64,000 bases of DNA from Nannocystis sp. RBIL2 (GCF_026626745.1 NZ_JAPNJW010000002.1:806001-870000); one strand, 5' to 3'; counted from the stretch's first letter, positions 30,514 to 40,500 are shown. A program made the numbers and translations. Notes: generated by a model not told the origin, from the sequence alone.

Positions 30514-32343
30514 GTGCATCCTTTTCTGCTCATCGTCCAGGCCGGGCCGGATCGCGGGCGCCAGCTCGAGCTCGGCGACGGGCCACTGACGATCGGCCGC
30601 GGCCAGGGCGAGGGCCTGCAACTCGGCGACGGGGCGGTCTCGCGCCATCACCTCACGATCCAGCTCGACCGCGCGGCCGGCCGCCTCCGCGTCGTCGAAG
30701 TCGCCGGCGTCAATCCCGTGTGGAGCGTCGCCGAGGGCCAGCGCCTGGCGCTGAAGGCGGGTCAGGAGCTGGCACCGGGCGCGGCCTTCACTCTCGGCAA
30801 CACCACCCTCGGCTTCGCCACGCCCGAGCCCGCCGCGCCGGTCCGCGGCACGGTCGAGCTCGATGCAGCGCGGGCGATCTCCAGCCCCGAAGGTCGCAAC
30901 CGCCTGGCGTCCCTGGCGGCCCTCGGCGACAAACTCGCCCGCTGCGGCTCGTTGCCGGGGGTGTTCCGCGCCGCCACGGCGTGGGCGCTGGAGGCCCTGC
31001 CGGCGACGCGGGCGCTGCTCCTCAGCCCTGACGGCAGCGACATCCTGAGCAGCGCGACCGCCGGCCCGGTCTGCGACCTGGCCCTGTCGCCCGCCCTGCT
31101 CGCCCGGGTGCTCCGCGAGCGCCGCGGCTTCCTGCTCCGCGACGTGCTCGCCGAGCCCGACCTGGCCGACCGCCGCAGCGTGCAGCTGCGCGGCATCGTC
31201 GGGGCCATGGCCGCCCCCGCGGAGGGGCTTATCTTCTACGCCGAGTGGGACGCGCCACGCGCCGTGCGGGCGACCTACGACGAGCAAGCCCTGCTCCTCC
31301 TGGTCTGCGCCGCCCAGCTCGTCAGCGCCAGCGGCGAGAGCGCGGGCGAGCGACAGCAGCTGACGGCCGCTGCGAAGCTGTCCCAAAAGACAGGCTACAC
31401 GCCGAGCCAGATCATCGGCAATTCGCCGTCGATCCAGCGCCTGCACGTGTTCCTCGAGCGCGTCGCGGCCACGCCGACCACGGTGCTCCTGTTCGGCGAG
31501 AGCGGTACCGGCAAGGAGCTCGCCGCCGGCATGGTCCACGCCCTGTCGCCGCGGTCGGTCCGGCCGTTCGTCGCCGTCAATTGCGCCGCAATTCCAGAGG
31601 GCTTGCTCGAGAGCGAGCTGTTCGGCCACGAGAAAGGGGCGTTCACCGGCGCGGTCAGCCAACACGAAGGCGTGTTCGTGCGAGCCCACGGCGGCACGCT
31701 GTTCATGGACGAGATCGGCGAGCTCAGCCTGCCCGCGCAGGCGCGGATGCTCCGCGTGCTCGAGAACCGCACGCTCATGCGCGTCGGCGGCACCAAGGAG
31801 CTCTCGGTCGACGTGCGGCTGATCGCCGCCACCCACCGCAATCTGCCGCAGATGGTCGAATCGGGCCGGTTCCGCGAAGACCTGCTGTACCGGCTCAGCG
31901 TCATCCAGACGACCATCCCGCCGCTGCGCGAGCGTCGCGACGACATCCCGCGGCTCACCCTCCACTTCGCCAAGCTGTTCGGCGAGAGCCTGGGCCGGCG
32001 GATCACCGACGTCTCGCCGGCCGCGCTCGAGGTGCTGACGCGCTATCGCTGGCCGGGCAACGTCCGCGAGCTCCGCAACGTCATCGAGCGGGCCATGGTC
32101 CTCGGCGACGGGCCTGTCCTCGACCTCGACGATCTCCCGCCCGAGTTGATGCGCGCCGCGCCGATCGCTCCGGCCGAGGCCCCGCCCGATGCACGGCTCG
32201 TGCGCCCGCTGGCGGAGCTCGAGCGCGAGGCGATCCTCGGCGCCCTCGCGGCCACCGACGGCAACAAGGCCCGCGCCGCCGCGCTCCTCGGCATCGACCG
32301 CACCACGCTCTACCGCAAGCTCAAGGACTACGCGCTCGGCTGA
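30514..32343 (+). CDS. Sigma-54-dependent transcriptional activator with FHA and GAF-like domains
   Basis: 609 residues. FHA domain at about 1-100 (LTIGRG, SRHHLTI), a GAF-like domain at about 130-285, an AAA+ module at about 305-540 with Walker A GESGTGKE, the sigma-54 contact motif GAFTGA, Walker B FMDEIGE and R-finger region, and a Fis-type helix-turn-helix at the end (KARAAALLGIDRTTLYRKL). FHA domains bind phosphothreonine, so control by a Ser/Thr kinase is likely; such FHA-type activators are expanded in myxobacteria. A repeat unit sits in frame between the GAF and AAA+ parts (31377-31394, KLSQKTG). Targets unknown. Confidence 0.92.
   Translation: MHPFLLIVQAGPDRGRQLELGDGPLTIGRGQGEGLQLGDGAVSRHHLTIQLDRAAGRLRVVEVAGVNPVWSVAEGQRLALKAGQELAPGAAFTLGNTTLGFATPEPAAPVRGTVELDAARAISSPEGRNRLASLAALGDKLARCGSLPGVFRAATAWALEALPATRALLLSPDGSDILSSATAGPVCDLALSPALLARVLRERRGFLLRDVLAEPDLADRRSVQLRGIVGAMAAPAEGLIFYAEWDAPRAVRATYDEQALLLLVCAAQLVSASGESAGERQQLTAAAKLSQKTGYTPSQIIGNSPSIQRLHVFLERVAATPTTVLLFGESGTGKELAAGMVHALSPRSVRPFVAVNCAAIPEGLLESELFGHEKGAFTGAVSQHEGVFVRAHGGTLFMDEIGELSLPAQARMLRVLENRTLMRVGGTKELSVDVRLIAATHRNLPQMVESGRFREDLLYRLSVIQTTIPPLRERRDDIPRLTLHFAKLFGESLGRRITDVSPAALEVLTRYRWPGNVRELRNVIERAMVLGDGPVLDLDDLPPELMRAAPIAPAEAPPDARLVRPLAELEREAILGALAATDGNKARAAALLGIDRTTLYRKLKDYALG
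31377..31394. repeat. 14-nt-period palindromic repeat in interdomain linker
   Basis: GCTG, TCCCAAAAGA, CAGG at the GAF/AAA+ junction of the sigma-54 activator. Confidence 0.6.
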
Positions 32344-32439
32344 GGCCCAACCGGCGTTGGCGCGCCCGCTCACGGGCCGCTGCGGCCGAATTTCGCGTAG
32401 AGGCTGCAAAGCGGAGCCCGCGAACCACGACCTCGGGGT

Positions 32440-33798
32440 GTGCATCCACGACACCTCCTCTCTCCCCTCCTCTCCTTCGCTACCGCCTGCGGCGCCTGGA
32501 CTCCGCAGCCCGCCGGCGTCCCGACCGACACCTCGACCTCCTCCTCCTCCGGCAGCAGCGGCGCCGGGACCTCGACCACCTTCGAGGGCACCACCTGGCC
32601 GAACCTGACCGACTGGGGCGCGGCCCCGGCCGACCTCGGGCTCCCCGAGCCCACCTCGACCTTCGGGACAGGGTCCGGAGGACCTGTCCTCACGGACACG
32701 GGCGGCGAGCCGGGCATCGACCTGAGCGTGCTGCGGATCACGGAGGTGATGGCCGATCCCGACGGCAAGGACGGCGGCGCGGCGAGTCCGGAGTTCGTCG
32801 AGGTCACCCACGTCGGCGACGGCCCGCTGACCCTCGGCGGCCTGGTCGTCGTCGCGCGCAGCTGGCCCGAGCTATGGATGGGCGATCTCGGGATCGGCGG
32901 CGAAGTGCTGCTCCCCGGCGAACGCCTGCTGCTGGTGCGCTACGCCAGCCCGGCCGATCTACCTGTCCCTTCGGTCCTGCGCGAGGGCGAGGTCCTGCGC
33001 GCGGCGTTCGCCGACAGCGGCGGCCTGCGCAATGACGACGGGGCCATCGGCCTGCGCGACCAGGACGGCAACTTCGGCGACACTCTCCTCTACGGCGCGG
33101 CTCAGCCGGCGCCCTTCGACGATCCCGCGCTGTGGAGCGGCCCGCCCGCGGAGGTGCCCGGCGCCGGCGAGTCGCTGTGCCGCGTCGACCCGGCCGCCGA
33201 CAGCGACAGCGCCGCCGACTGGATCGCCTGCGCCCCGAGCCCCGGCGAGCTGCCCAATCTCGGCGACGACACCACCGGTGACCCGCCCCTCCCCGCGACG
33301 CTGGCGATCGTCGAGGTGCTCAGCAACCCGCCCGGACCGGCCAGCCTCGAGAAGCACGCAGAGTTCGTCGAGGTCGTGAACCTCGGGCCTGGCGACGTCG
33401 ACCTCGCCGCGTTCACGCTGGCCGATTCGGTCGATCCCGAGGCGCCCGGCGCCGATCCGCTGCTCTACTTCGACGGCGACGGGGGCTGCGCTCCGAGCAC
33501 CTGCCTCGCACCTGGCCGAAAGGCCCTGCTCGTCGGCTCCTTGTACGAAGGACCCGTCGGCGACGCCCTGGTCCTGAGGACCGACGACAACGCGCTCGCC
33601 AACGCGGGGCTCGGCAACTTCGAGGCGGTCGTGCTGCGCGACGACCTGGGCGAGCTGCGCAGCAGCTACCGCGTCTGGCGGGACCTGCTGGCGGCGCCGG
33701 ATCCGGCGACCCAGGAGGCGGCGCTGGTCCGCGTCGCGCCGGAGGCACCGGACGCGCCGGAGAGCTGGGATTTCGCGGCGCCGAGCCCGGGGCTCTGA
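32440..33798 (+). CDS. Lipoprotein with two lamin-tail-like domains
   Basis: 452 residues, GTG start with a short signal peptide and lipobox FATAC (Cys about 17), then a T/S-rich linker. Two lamin-tail (LTD)-like beta-sandwich repeats follow, at about 95-190 (LRITEVMADPDG, PEFVEVTHVGDGPLTLGGL) and 285-380 (LAIVEVLSNPPG, AEFVEVVNLGPGDVDL). LTD domains in bacteria occur in secreted surface proteins and nucleases; no catalytic domain is seen here. Three repeat loci lie in frame, one of six blocks at 33511-33584. An outer surface role is inferred from the lipobox. Confidence 0.78.
   Translation: MHPRHLLSPLLSFATACGAWTPQPAGVPTDTSTSSSSGSSGAGTSTTFEGTTWPNLTDWGAAPADLGLPEPTSTFGTGSGGPVLTDTGGEPGIDLSVLRITEVMADPDGKDGGAASPEFVEVTHVGDGPLTLGGLVVVARSWPELWMGDLGIGGEVLLPGERLLLVRYASPADLPVPSVLREGEVLRAAFADSGGLRNDDGAIGLRDQDGNFGDTLLYGAAQPAPFDDPALWSGPPAEVPGAGESLCRVDPAADSDSAADWIACAPSPGELPNLGDDTTGDPPLPATLAIVEVLSNPPGPASLEKHAEFVEVVNLGPGDVDLAAFTLADSVDPEAPGADPLLYFDGDGGCAPSTCLAPGRKALLVGSLYEGPVGDALVLRTDDNALANAGLGNFEAVVLRDDLGELRSSYRVWRDLLAAPDPATQEAALVRVAPEAPDAPESWDFAAPSPGL
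32655..32700. repeat. 14-nt-period palindromic array inside CDS, 4 blocks
   Basis: CTCG, CAGG, CCTG and CACG start at 32655, 32669, 32683 and 32697. A single unit (CCTG, TCCCTTCGGT, CCTG) lies at 32962-32979. Confidence 0.65.
33511..33584. repeat. Degenerate 14-nt-period array inside CDS, 6 blocks
   Basis: CCTG, CCTG, CCTT, CCCG, CCTG and CCGA start at 33511, 33525, 33539, 33553, 33567 and 33581. The 14-nt register is perfect although the sequence has drifted, as expected for an old copy under coding selection. Confidence 0.5.
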
Positions 33799-33923
33799 GC
33801 CACGGCGCAGCTCAAGATCGCGAACACGATCAGCTTGGAGGCGCCGAGCAGGAGGGTCGACAGATCGCCCCCCTGGGCGGCCGCGATGGGGTTCGCGGCG
33901 AAGGTCCCGGTCAGCGCGGCCAT
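33666..33923 (-). CDS. Possible small membrane protein, doubtful
   Basis: 85 codons starting 3 nt after the stop of the upstream 57-residue gene. The first 42 residues look genuine (AANPIAAAQGGDLSTLLLG then a membrane helix KLIVFAILSCAVA) and lie in a region with no other gene. The second half overlaps the end of the convergent lamin-tail gene and is low-complexity, as a shadow frame would be. It may be a true gene with an overlapping 3' end, or a short gene disrupted by convergence. Unknown function. Confidence 0.35.
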   Translation of the reverse strand: MAALTGTFAANPIAAAQGGDLSTLLLGASKLIVFAILSCAVAQSPGLGAAKSQLSGASGASGATRTSAASWVAGSGAASRSRQTR

Positions 33924-33926
33924 GGC

Positions 33927-34100
33927 TTACTCGCGGCTCCGTCGCCGACGCGCACGAGCGGCCGGCCGCACCAGGTTGTCGCTGTCCTCGAGGTCATAGA
34001 TGAGCTCGAGCTCTTCCTTGCCGAGCTCGTCGCGGTCGCCGTGGAGGGCCTCGCGCTGAAACTCTTCAAAGCTGGTGAACGCGTTGCGGTAGTAGCTCAT
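33927..34100 (-). CDS. Small acidic-then-basic protein, 57 residues, unknown
   Basis: Too short for most gene callers but well supported: ATG at 34100, TTGCCC/TACAAG promoter with 17-nt spacer ending 6 nt upstream, and coherent codon use. The sequence begins MSYYRNAFTSFEEFQREAL, has an acidic centre (ELGKEELELIYDLEDSDN) and a basic end (RARRRRSRE). No family recognised. Divergent from parA and possibly followed by the doubtful membrane protein in one transcript. Confidence 0.65.
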   Translation of the reverse strand: MSYYRNAFTSFEEFQREALHGDRDELGKEELELIYDLEDSDNLVRPAARARRRRSRE

Positions 34101-34106
34101 GCCCAC

Positions 34107-34135
34107 CTTGTAAGCGTTGTCCTACATGTGGGCAA
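34107..34135 (-). promoter_or_regulatory. Promoter of the 57-residue protein gene
   Basis: Minus strand TTGCCC (34135-34130), 17-nt spacer, TACAAG (34112-34107), 6 nt before the ATG. Confidence 0.5.
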
Positions 34136-34212
34136 GAAAACGACCTTGAATCACACCATCTCCCTCTTCGCGGGCGAGCGGCGCGGCTCCGGCCGTGGTA
34201 GGGAGTGGCCCC

Positions 34213-35037
34213 GTGCCGAAGGTCACCGCATCGAGGTCGCCCGCGCGGCGGCGACCGCGGATCGTCGCTGTCAGCAACCAAAAGGGCGGCGAGGGCAAGA
34301 CGACCACCGCCGTCAACCTCGCCGCCAGCCTGGCCGCAGCCGAGCGCAAGGTCCTCCTCGTCGATCTCGACCCCCAGGGCAACGCCAGCTCGGCGGTCGG
34401 TTATCCCCGCGGCCACGTCGACAAGGGCACCTACGAGCTGATGCTGGGCGCCGCCCCGCTCAAGGACGTGGTCCACCCGACCGAGCTGCCCACCCTGCAG
34501 GTCGTCCCTGCGTCGGCCGACCTGACGGGCGCCGAGATCGAGCTGGTGGGCGTCCACGGCCGCGAGTCGGTCCTGCGCGTCGCGCTCGATCGGGCCGAGG
34601 CCGAGCTCGACTGGGACTTCGTCATCCTCGACTGCCCGCCGTCGCTGGGCCTCATCACCCTCAACGCGCTGGTCGCCGCCGACACCGTGTTGATTCCGAT
34701 GCAGGCCAAGTACTTCTCGCTCGAGGGCCTGGGCGCGCTGACCGGCACCATCGACCGCGTCCGCGCGGCGCTCAACCCCCGCCTCGCGATCGAGGGCATC
34801 GTCTTCTGCATGTTCGACCGCCGCACCAACCTGGCGCAGCAGGTCGTCGCCGAGGTCCGCCAGCACTTCGCCGACAAGGTGTTCGCCACCGCCATCCCGC
34901 CCAACGTCCGCCTGAGCGAGAGCCCGAGCCACGGCAAGCCGGTCCTCCTCTACGACATCGAGAGCAAGGGCGCCCGCGCCTACCTCGATCTCGCCCAGGA
35001 GCTGCTGTCCCGCATCGAAGCGAGGCCCGACGCGTGA
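34213..35037 (+). CDS. parA: Chromosome partitioning ATPase ParA/Soj
   Basis: 274 residues from a GTG with GGGAG 7 nt upstream (another GTG is 18 nt earlier). Deviant Walker A motif QKGGEGKTTTAVNLA (E where most have V, I or T), switch I LVDLDPQGNASSAVG, Walker B VILDCPPSLGLIT and DNA-binding region near the end. ATP-dependent DNA-bound dimers of ParA pull ParB-parS complexes during segregation. The parB gene overlaps by 4 bp (GTGA). Confidence 0.95.
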   Translation: MPKVTASRSPARRRPRIVAVSNQKGGEGKTTTAVNLAASLAAAERKVLLVDLDPQGNASSAVGYPRGHVDKGTYELMLGAAPLKDVVHPTELPTLQVVPASADLTGAEIELVGVHGRESVLRVALDRAEAELDWDFVILDCPPSLGLITLNALVAADTVLIPMQAKYFSLEGLGALTGTIDRVRAALNPRLAIEGIVFCMFDRRTNLAQQVVAEVRQHFADKVFATAIPPNVRLSESPSHGKPVLLYDIESKGARAYLDLAQELLSRIEARPDA

Positions 35038-35969
35038 ACCTCCCCAAACGGCCCCCTGCCCTCGGCCGCGGCCTCGGCGCCCTGATCCCGCAGGCGCCGG
35101 CGCCGGCCGCCGCTGCCGACACCCCTGCCGCCGCCCCGTCCGGGCCGGCGCTGCGCACCTTGCCCATCGAACAGATCGCGGCCAACCCCGACCAGCCGCG
35201 CAAGCAGTTCGAGCCGGTGCTCCTGCGCGAGCTGGCCGACAGCCTCAAGCGCCACGGGCTGCTGCAGCCGGTGGTCGTGACGCCCAACCCCGGCCTCCCC
35301 GGGCACTACATCCTCGTCGCCGGTGAACGCCGCTGGCGGGCCGCGCAGCTGGCCGGGCTGCAGGAGCTGCCGGCCGTCGTCCGCGACACGCCCGAGAGCG
35401 ATCGCCTCGAGCTCGCGGTGCTCGAGAACCTCCAACGCCTCGACCTCACGCCGATCGAGGAGGCCCAGGCCTACCGCCAGCTCATCGACGTCCGCGGCTA
35501 CACGCAGGACCAGCTGGCCGAGCGCCTGAGCAAGGATCGCAGCACGATCGCCAACGCGGTGCGGCTGCTCCGCCTGCCCTCGAAGGTGCAAGACCTCGTG
35601 CAGGACGGCCGCCTCAGCATGGGCCACGCGCGCGCCTTGCTGGCGCTCGAGCACGCGGCCGACATGCTGTCCCTCGCCTACGAGGCGATCGAGAAGGGCC
35701 TCAGCGTCCGCGCGGTCGAGCGCGCGGTGCGGGAGCGCCTGCGGCCGGCCGAGCCCGAGGCCGAGCCCGACCCCGAGACGCACAAGCGAGCGGTGATCGT
35801 CCGCGACCTCGAGGAGCGGCTGCGCCGCAGCCTCGGGGTCAAGGTCGCCGTGCGCTCCGACTCGAAGAAGAAGGGCTCGGGCACCATCGAGGTCCCCTAC
35901 GGCAGCCTCGACGAGCTCGACCGCCTGCTCGAGCATCTGCTCGGCGAGCGTAGCGACGACGAGGCCTGA
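35034..35969 (+). CDS. parB: Chromosome partitioning protein ParB
   Basis: 311 residues. Short RGLGALIP ParA-interaction motif at the N-terminus, a P/A linker, the ParB/Srx CTPase domain (QIAANPDQPRKQFEP, YILVAGERRWRAAQLAG), a helix-turn-helix (YTQDQLAERLSKDRSTIANAVRLLRLP) and a C-terminal dimerisation domain. GERRWRA is the CTP-binding box. No palindrome resembling the usual parS (TGTTNCACGTGAAACA-like) was found nearby. The gene is followed by two dense 14-nt repeat arrays. Confidence 0.95.
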   Translation: MNLPKRPPALGRGLGALIPQAPAPAAAADTPAAAPSGPALRTLPIEQIAANPDQPRKQFEPVLLRELADSLKRHGLLQPVVVTPNPGLPGHYILVAGERRWRAAQLAGLQELPAVVRDTPESDRLELAVLENLQRLDLTPIEEAQAYRQLIDVRGYTQDQLAERLSKDRSTIANAVRLLRLPSKVQDLVQDGRLSMGHARALLALEHAADMLSLAYEAIEKGLSVRAVERAVRERLRPAEPEAEPDPETHKRAVIVRDLEERLRRSLGVKVAVRSDSKKKGSGTIEVPYGSLDELDRLLEHLLGERSDDEA

Positions 35970-35980
35970 GCGCGAGCGAG

Positions 35981-36158
35981 CATGCTCTTTGGGGCATGTC
36001 TCTCCGAGCATGTCCGAGAGGCGTCTCGCTCGGGCTGACTCAGTGATGACGACGCCCAAGCTTGACGCGGCCGCTGGGTAGTCGGCCGCAACAGGCGAAC
36101 CTTGGGGACATGTTCCATCGAGCATGTCCCTGCGGACATGCCCCGAACAACATGCTCT
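35981..36158. repeat. Two 14-nt-period palindromic arrays between parB and folD
   Basis: First array: CATG at 35981, 35995 and 36009. Second: CATG at 36109, 36123, 36137 and 36151. The gap between convergent parB and folD is almost filled by them, and the folD stop codon directly follows the second array. These could serve as transcription terminators for both genes. Confidence 0.75.
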
Positions 36159-37016
36159 TCAGCTCAGGCCGGCCCGCCGCTCGGCGGCGAGCACGACGTT
36201 GTTGAGCAGGCACGCGATCGTCATCGGGCCGACGCCGCCGGGCACCGGCGTGATCGCCGACGCGCGCGCCTCGGCGGCCGCGAACTCGACGTCGCCGACC
36301 AGGCGACCATCGCCCAGGCGGTTCATGCCCACGTCGATGACCACGGCTCCCGGCTTGATCCACTCGCCGCGCACGAACTCGGGCCGGCCGATCGCCGCGA
36401 CCACGACGTCGGCCTGGGCCACCTCGGCCGCGAGGTCGCGCGTGCGCGAGTGCGTCACGGTAACCGTCGCGTCGGCGTGGACGAGCAGCTGCGCCATCGG
36501 CTTGCCGACGATCGTCGAGCGGCCGATCACCAGCGCCCGCGCGCCTGCCAGGGCGAGCCCGGCGTCCGCGAGCAGCAGCATGCAGCCCTGCGGCGTGCAG
36601 GCGACGAAGCGCGGCTGACCGAGCATCAGGCGCCCGAGGTTGTCGGGGTGGAAGCCGTCGACGTCCTTGGCCGGATCGACCGCCAGCAGGATCCGCTGGG
36701 CGTCGCATTGCGGCGGCAGCGGCAGCTGCACGAGGATGCCGTCGACCCCACGATCCGCGTTGAGTGCGGCGACCAGGGCGAGCAGCTCGTCCGTGGTGGT
36801 GGTCGCCGGCAGACGATGGTCGCGGGCTTCGATGCCGATCTCGGCGGCCCGCTTCTCCTTGCTGCGGACGTAGACCTGTGACGCGGGATCGTCGCCGACC
36901 AGCACGACCGCCAGGCAAGGTCGGACGCCGCGCTCGGTGCAGGCTCGGACCCGCTGCTCGACCTCCGCGAGCAGACCGGCCGCGCGGGCCTTGCCGTCGA
37001 GCCGGCGCGCGCTCAT
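36159..37016 (-). CDS. folD: Bifunctional methylenetetrahydrofolate dehydrogenase/cyclohydrolase
   Basis: 285 residues, normal length. Interconverts methylene-, methenyl- and formyl-tetrahydrofolate with NADP. Motifs: [16 protein letters not shown] with the catalytic Lys in a YxxxK arrangement, [30 protein letters not shown] and the Rossmann site [13 protein letters not shown]; end [15 protein letters not shown]. Its ATG overlaps the stop of the FmdB-type gene by 4 bp (ATGA). Confidence 0.97.
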   Translation of the reverse strand: MSARRLDGKARAAGLLAEVEQRVRACTERGVRPCLAVVLVGDDPASQVYVRSKEKRAAEIGIEARDHRLPATTTTDELLALVAALNADRGVDGILVQLPLPPQCDAQRILLAVDPAKDVDGFHPDNLGRLMLGQPRFVACTPQGCMLLLADAGLALAGARALVIGRSTIVGKPMAQLLVHADATVTVTHSRTRDLAAEVAQADVVVAAIGRPEFVRGEWIKPGAVVIDVGMNRLGDGRLVGDVEFAAAEARASAITPVPGGVGPMTIACLLNNVVLAAERRAGLS

Positions 37017-37330
37017 GACGTGGCCGCCTTCGCGCTCGTCGACTCGGCCGGCTTGCTGGCGGTCGACTCGGTCTTGCTGGTGGAGCTGTCGCTCGCGGGC
37101 GTCGTGCTCGACTCCCCGCCCTTGCTCTTGTCCCCGCCCTCACCCGGCTTGGTGCTGGCGTAACCGTCCTTGTACCAGCCGCCGCCCTTGAGGTGGAACG
37201 ACGCGGCCGTCACCTTGCGGACCAACTGGCCGCCGCAGGCCTCGCACACGGTGATCGGGTCGTCGCTCATCTTCTGGATGAACTCGGGCTCGGCTTCGCA
37301 TTGCAGACAACGATAGGCGTAGATCGGCAT
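37013..37330 (-). CDS. FmdB-type zinc ribbon protein
   Basis: 105 residues. N-terminal FmdB/CxxC regulatory zinc ribbon: [21 protein letters not shown] and [12 protein letters not shown], ending in [13 protein letters not shown], all typical. The second half is a serine/threonine/lysine-rich tail of about 50 residues. The family's role is not well known (once called amidase regulators). First gene of an operon with folD; preceded by a good promoter. Confidence 0.9.
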   Translation of the reverse strand: MPIYAYRCLQCEAEPEFIQKMSDDPITVCEACGGQLVRKVTAASFHLKGGGWYKDGYASTKPGEGGDKSKGGESSTTPASDSSTSKTESTASKPAESTSAKAATS

Positions 37331-37349
37331 GACCGTGGGTTCGCGCGGG

Positions 37350-37377
37350 AATGTAGGGTGCATGAAATTGTGGTCAA
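37350..37377 (-). promoter_or_regulatory. Sigma-70-type promoter of the FmdB-folD operon
   Basis: Minus strand TTGACC (37377-37372), 16-nt spacer, TACATT (37355-37350). Confidence 0.6.
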
Positions 37378-37525
37378 GACCCACCCCTGCCGCGCGCCAC
37401 TTTGCGCCGGACCAGGTCCGGTCGGCCGGGCGCGCATCGCAGCCGGGTGCGCTCGCGTCGCCGCGCGCCGTGACCCGCCGGCCTTCGCCCGCGACGCCGC
37501 CGGCAAACCTGCTAGGCTCGCTGCG

Positions 37526-40500
37526 ATGGTCCTCCGGCCCCGCCTCGCGCCGAGTTGGCGAACGGCTCGCCCGCGTGTTGGGGCTCACGCGCTGTTCGGA
37601 TGGATCCCGCTCGCCCTCGCCCTCCTCACCAGCGGGCCTGCTCACGCCGCTCCGGCAGAGGACGACTGGAGCGTCGAGCGCAGCGCCGCCGACCCCGCGC
37701 TGGTCCAGCAGCGGTTCGAAAAGCTGCGCAAGCAGCCCTTCGATCAGGCCCAGTGGCGCGCGCTCGAGACGGTGCTCGGCAAGGCCGGCCTGGCCAAGCG
37801 GATCGAGGCCGGCCTGTCCCGAACGCCAGGTGACGTGTCCCTCGGGATCCTCGACGCCCGGGCCAAGCTCGGCCTCGGCGATCCACGTGGCGCCGCCACT
37901 CGTCTGGCCGAGCTCGAACCGCGCGCGGGCGGCCTGCGCAGCCGCGTGTTCAAGCTGCGCGTCGAGGCGCTGCAGGCCGGCGGCGACGCGCGCGGAGCCG
38001 TGGCCGCCCTCGAAGCCGCGGCCCAGGCGAGCAACGACGACGCGCTGCGCCTGCAGGCGCTCGACATCGCCGATCGCCACCAGCTCGGCCCGGAAGCGCT
38101 GCGGCTCGCGCAGGCGCTGGCCCGCGATCCGGGCAACGGCGCGGCGCAGCTCCGACTCGCCCGCGCGGCCGCTCGCGCCGGACAGACTGCGCCCGCCGAG
38201 GCCGCCTACGCCAAGGCCGTGACGGCCCTCCGCGGCGCGGATCAACTGAACGCGCGCGAGGAGTGGGCCCGGTCCCGCCTCTCCGCCGGGGACGCCGCGG
38301 GCGCCGGCGAGTTGGCGTGGGCGCAGGTCGAGGCGACGCGCGTCGGCAGCCCCGAGCGCGCCTCGGCGTGGGACCTGGTCCTCGAGGCAGGTGCGCGTCA
38401 GGCCAGCGGCGACACGCCGGCGCGGATCGAGCGCTTCCTCGGCCGCCCCGAGCAGGCCCGCGACGGCGCGGGCTGGCGCGCGCTGGCCCGGGCGCAAGCG
38501 GCGGGCGGCGCCGATCCGGTGGACGCCTGGCGCCGCGCGCTCGCGGCCGATCCCGACGATCCCGAGGCACGTGCTGCTTTGGTCATGTCCCTCGAGTCAG
38601 GTGGCGAGGCCGAGGCGGCGCTGGCCGAGTACGCCAAGCTCGGGCCCAAGAGCCCCGAGCGGCTGCAGCTCGGGCTCGAGCTGGCGGCGCGGCTGATCGG
38701 CACCGGCAAGCGCGAGCAAGGCCTCAAGGTCGCGGCCGAGCTCGAGGCCTCGGCCACCGCTCAGGGTGACGCGCTGCTGCGGCTGCTCGACTTCTACAAC
38801 CTGCACGACGAGCCCGACCGCGCGCTCGCGGTGGCGCAGCGGCTGGTCCGCGCCCGCCCCCGCGATCCCGACGCGCGCGTGGCCCTCGGCGAGCAGCTGT
38901 TCCAGATGAACCGCGAGCCGGACGCGATGAAGGAGTGGGCGCTGCTCCCGGGCCTCGTGCGCCCCGGTCACGCCGGCTGGGCCCGGCACGCGGAGATCCT
39001 CGCCGAGCACCGCCGGCCCGAGGCCGTGCTGTCGTTGCAGAAGGCCCTGGCCGCCGCGCCGCGCGAGCCGAAGTACCTGCGGCTGCGCGCGATCCTCGAG
39101 ACCGACGATCGCCTGCCGCACCAGGCGCTCGCCACCTGGCAGCAGGTGTTCGAGCTGACCCGCGCGCCCGAGCACCGGATCCTCCACGACGAGGCGCGCA
39201 CGCGGATCGTCGACATCCTGGTCGGCGGCACCCTGTCGCAGTTCACCAGCCGCCGCCAGGCGATCGAGAAGCAGGCGCTGCTCGACCTCGACGGCAAGGA
39301 CACTGACCTGGCTTTTGAGGCAGGTCTTCTTCTCGCCGAGATCTACACCCGCGAGGAGAAGTACGCCAAGGCGGTCGGGGTCCACGAGAAACTGGCGCGC
39401 CTGCGGCCGCAGGACCCGGAACAGCTGGCGGAGCTCGCGTTGGCCCTGCGCCGCGCCGGCCGCGGCGACGCGGCGATGGACGCGCTCGAGCGGATGATGA
39501 CGCTCGACCCGAAGCGCAGCGCCGACGTCCTGGCCGAGCTCGCCGAGGTGGCCTTCGAGTCAGGTGACATCGAGCGCGTGCTGCTGGCCGCCGCGCACAC
39601 CGAGCTCGACAAGGCCGACAGCGCGCGCGTGCTCATCCGGATCGGCGAGCTGTACGAGCGCCGCGGCGAGCCCGACCAGGCGTCGAAGCTGTACGAGGGA
39701 TTGCTGCAGCGCGATCCGTCCAACGCGCCGGCGCACCTGCGGCTGGCGGAGATCGAGCTCGCGCGCGGGCGACCCGAGCGCGCCGAGGCGATGCTGCGCG
39801 CGATCGTCGAGAAAGGCGGGGCGCCCGAGGTCGTCGAGCAGGCCGGCCGACGCGCCCTCGACCTCGCGGAGACGCGCGGCGCGATCGCGCCGATCCTCGA
39901 TCTCGCGCTCGCGCGGGCGCGCCGCGATCCGAGCGCCGACGAGGGCCGCGCGCTGCTGCTCGACGCCCTCGATCGCGCCAGTACCTCCGCGGTCAAGACG
40001 TGGTTGGCCAGCGGCGACGAGCCGGAGCGCACCGCGCGGACCGGCGCGCTCCGGCGCTCGCTGGTCGAGGCGCTCGCGCGCGGTCCCGTCACCGGTCGTC
40101 TCCGCGCCGCCGAGCACCTCGGCCGCCTCGCCCTGCCCCAGACCGCGCTGCCGCTCGCGCGCATGGGCGCGCAGCTGACCCCGCCGCGCGACGCCACCCG
40201 CACCGTCCGCACCGCGTTCGAGCAGGCCCGCGCCGCTGCCATCCAGGCCGCCGGCGCGCTCGACGAGCCCGAGGCCGTGCCGGTGTTCGCCGACCTGCTG
40301 CGCACCGGCGACGCCTCGCGCGAGAGCTGGTACGCCGCTGCGTGGGCGCTGGCCCGTAGCAGCGCCCCGGCGGCCGCCACCGAGCTGCGCCGGTTCGCCG
40401 CGCCCGAGCACGAAGGTCTGATGATCGCCCTCGCCTGCGCTTCGCTGGCGCGCGGAGGCGACCTCGCCGACCGTGAACGCGTCGCTCGCCTGGCCGCCGC

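Noticed and set aside
34000-36200. parS site near parAB
   Set aside because: No TGTTNCACGTGAAACA-like palindrome was found; CACGTG words in dnaK (26280) and lon (28265) lack the flanking arms.
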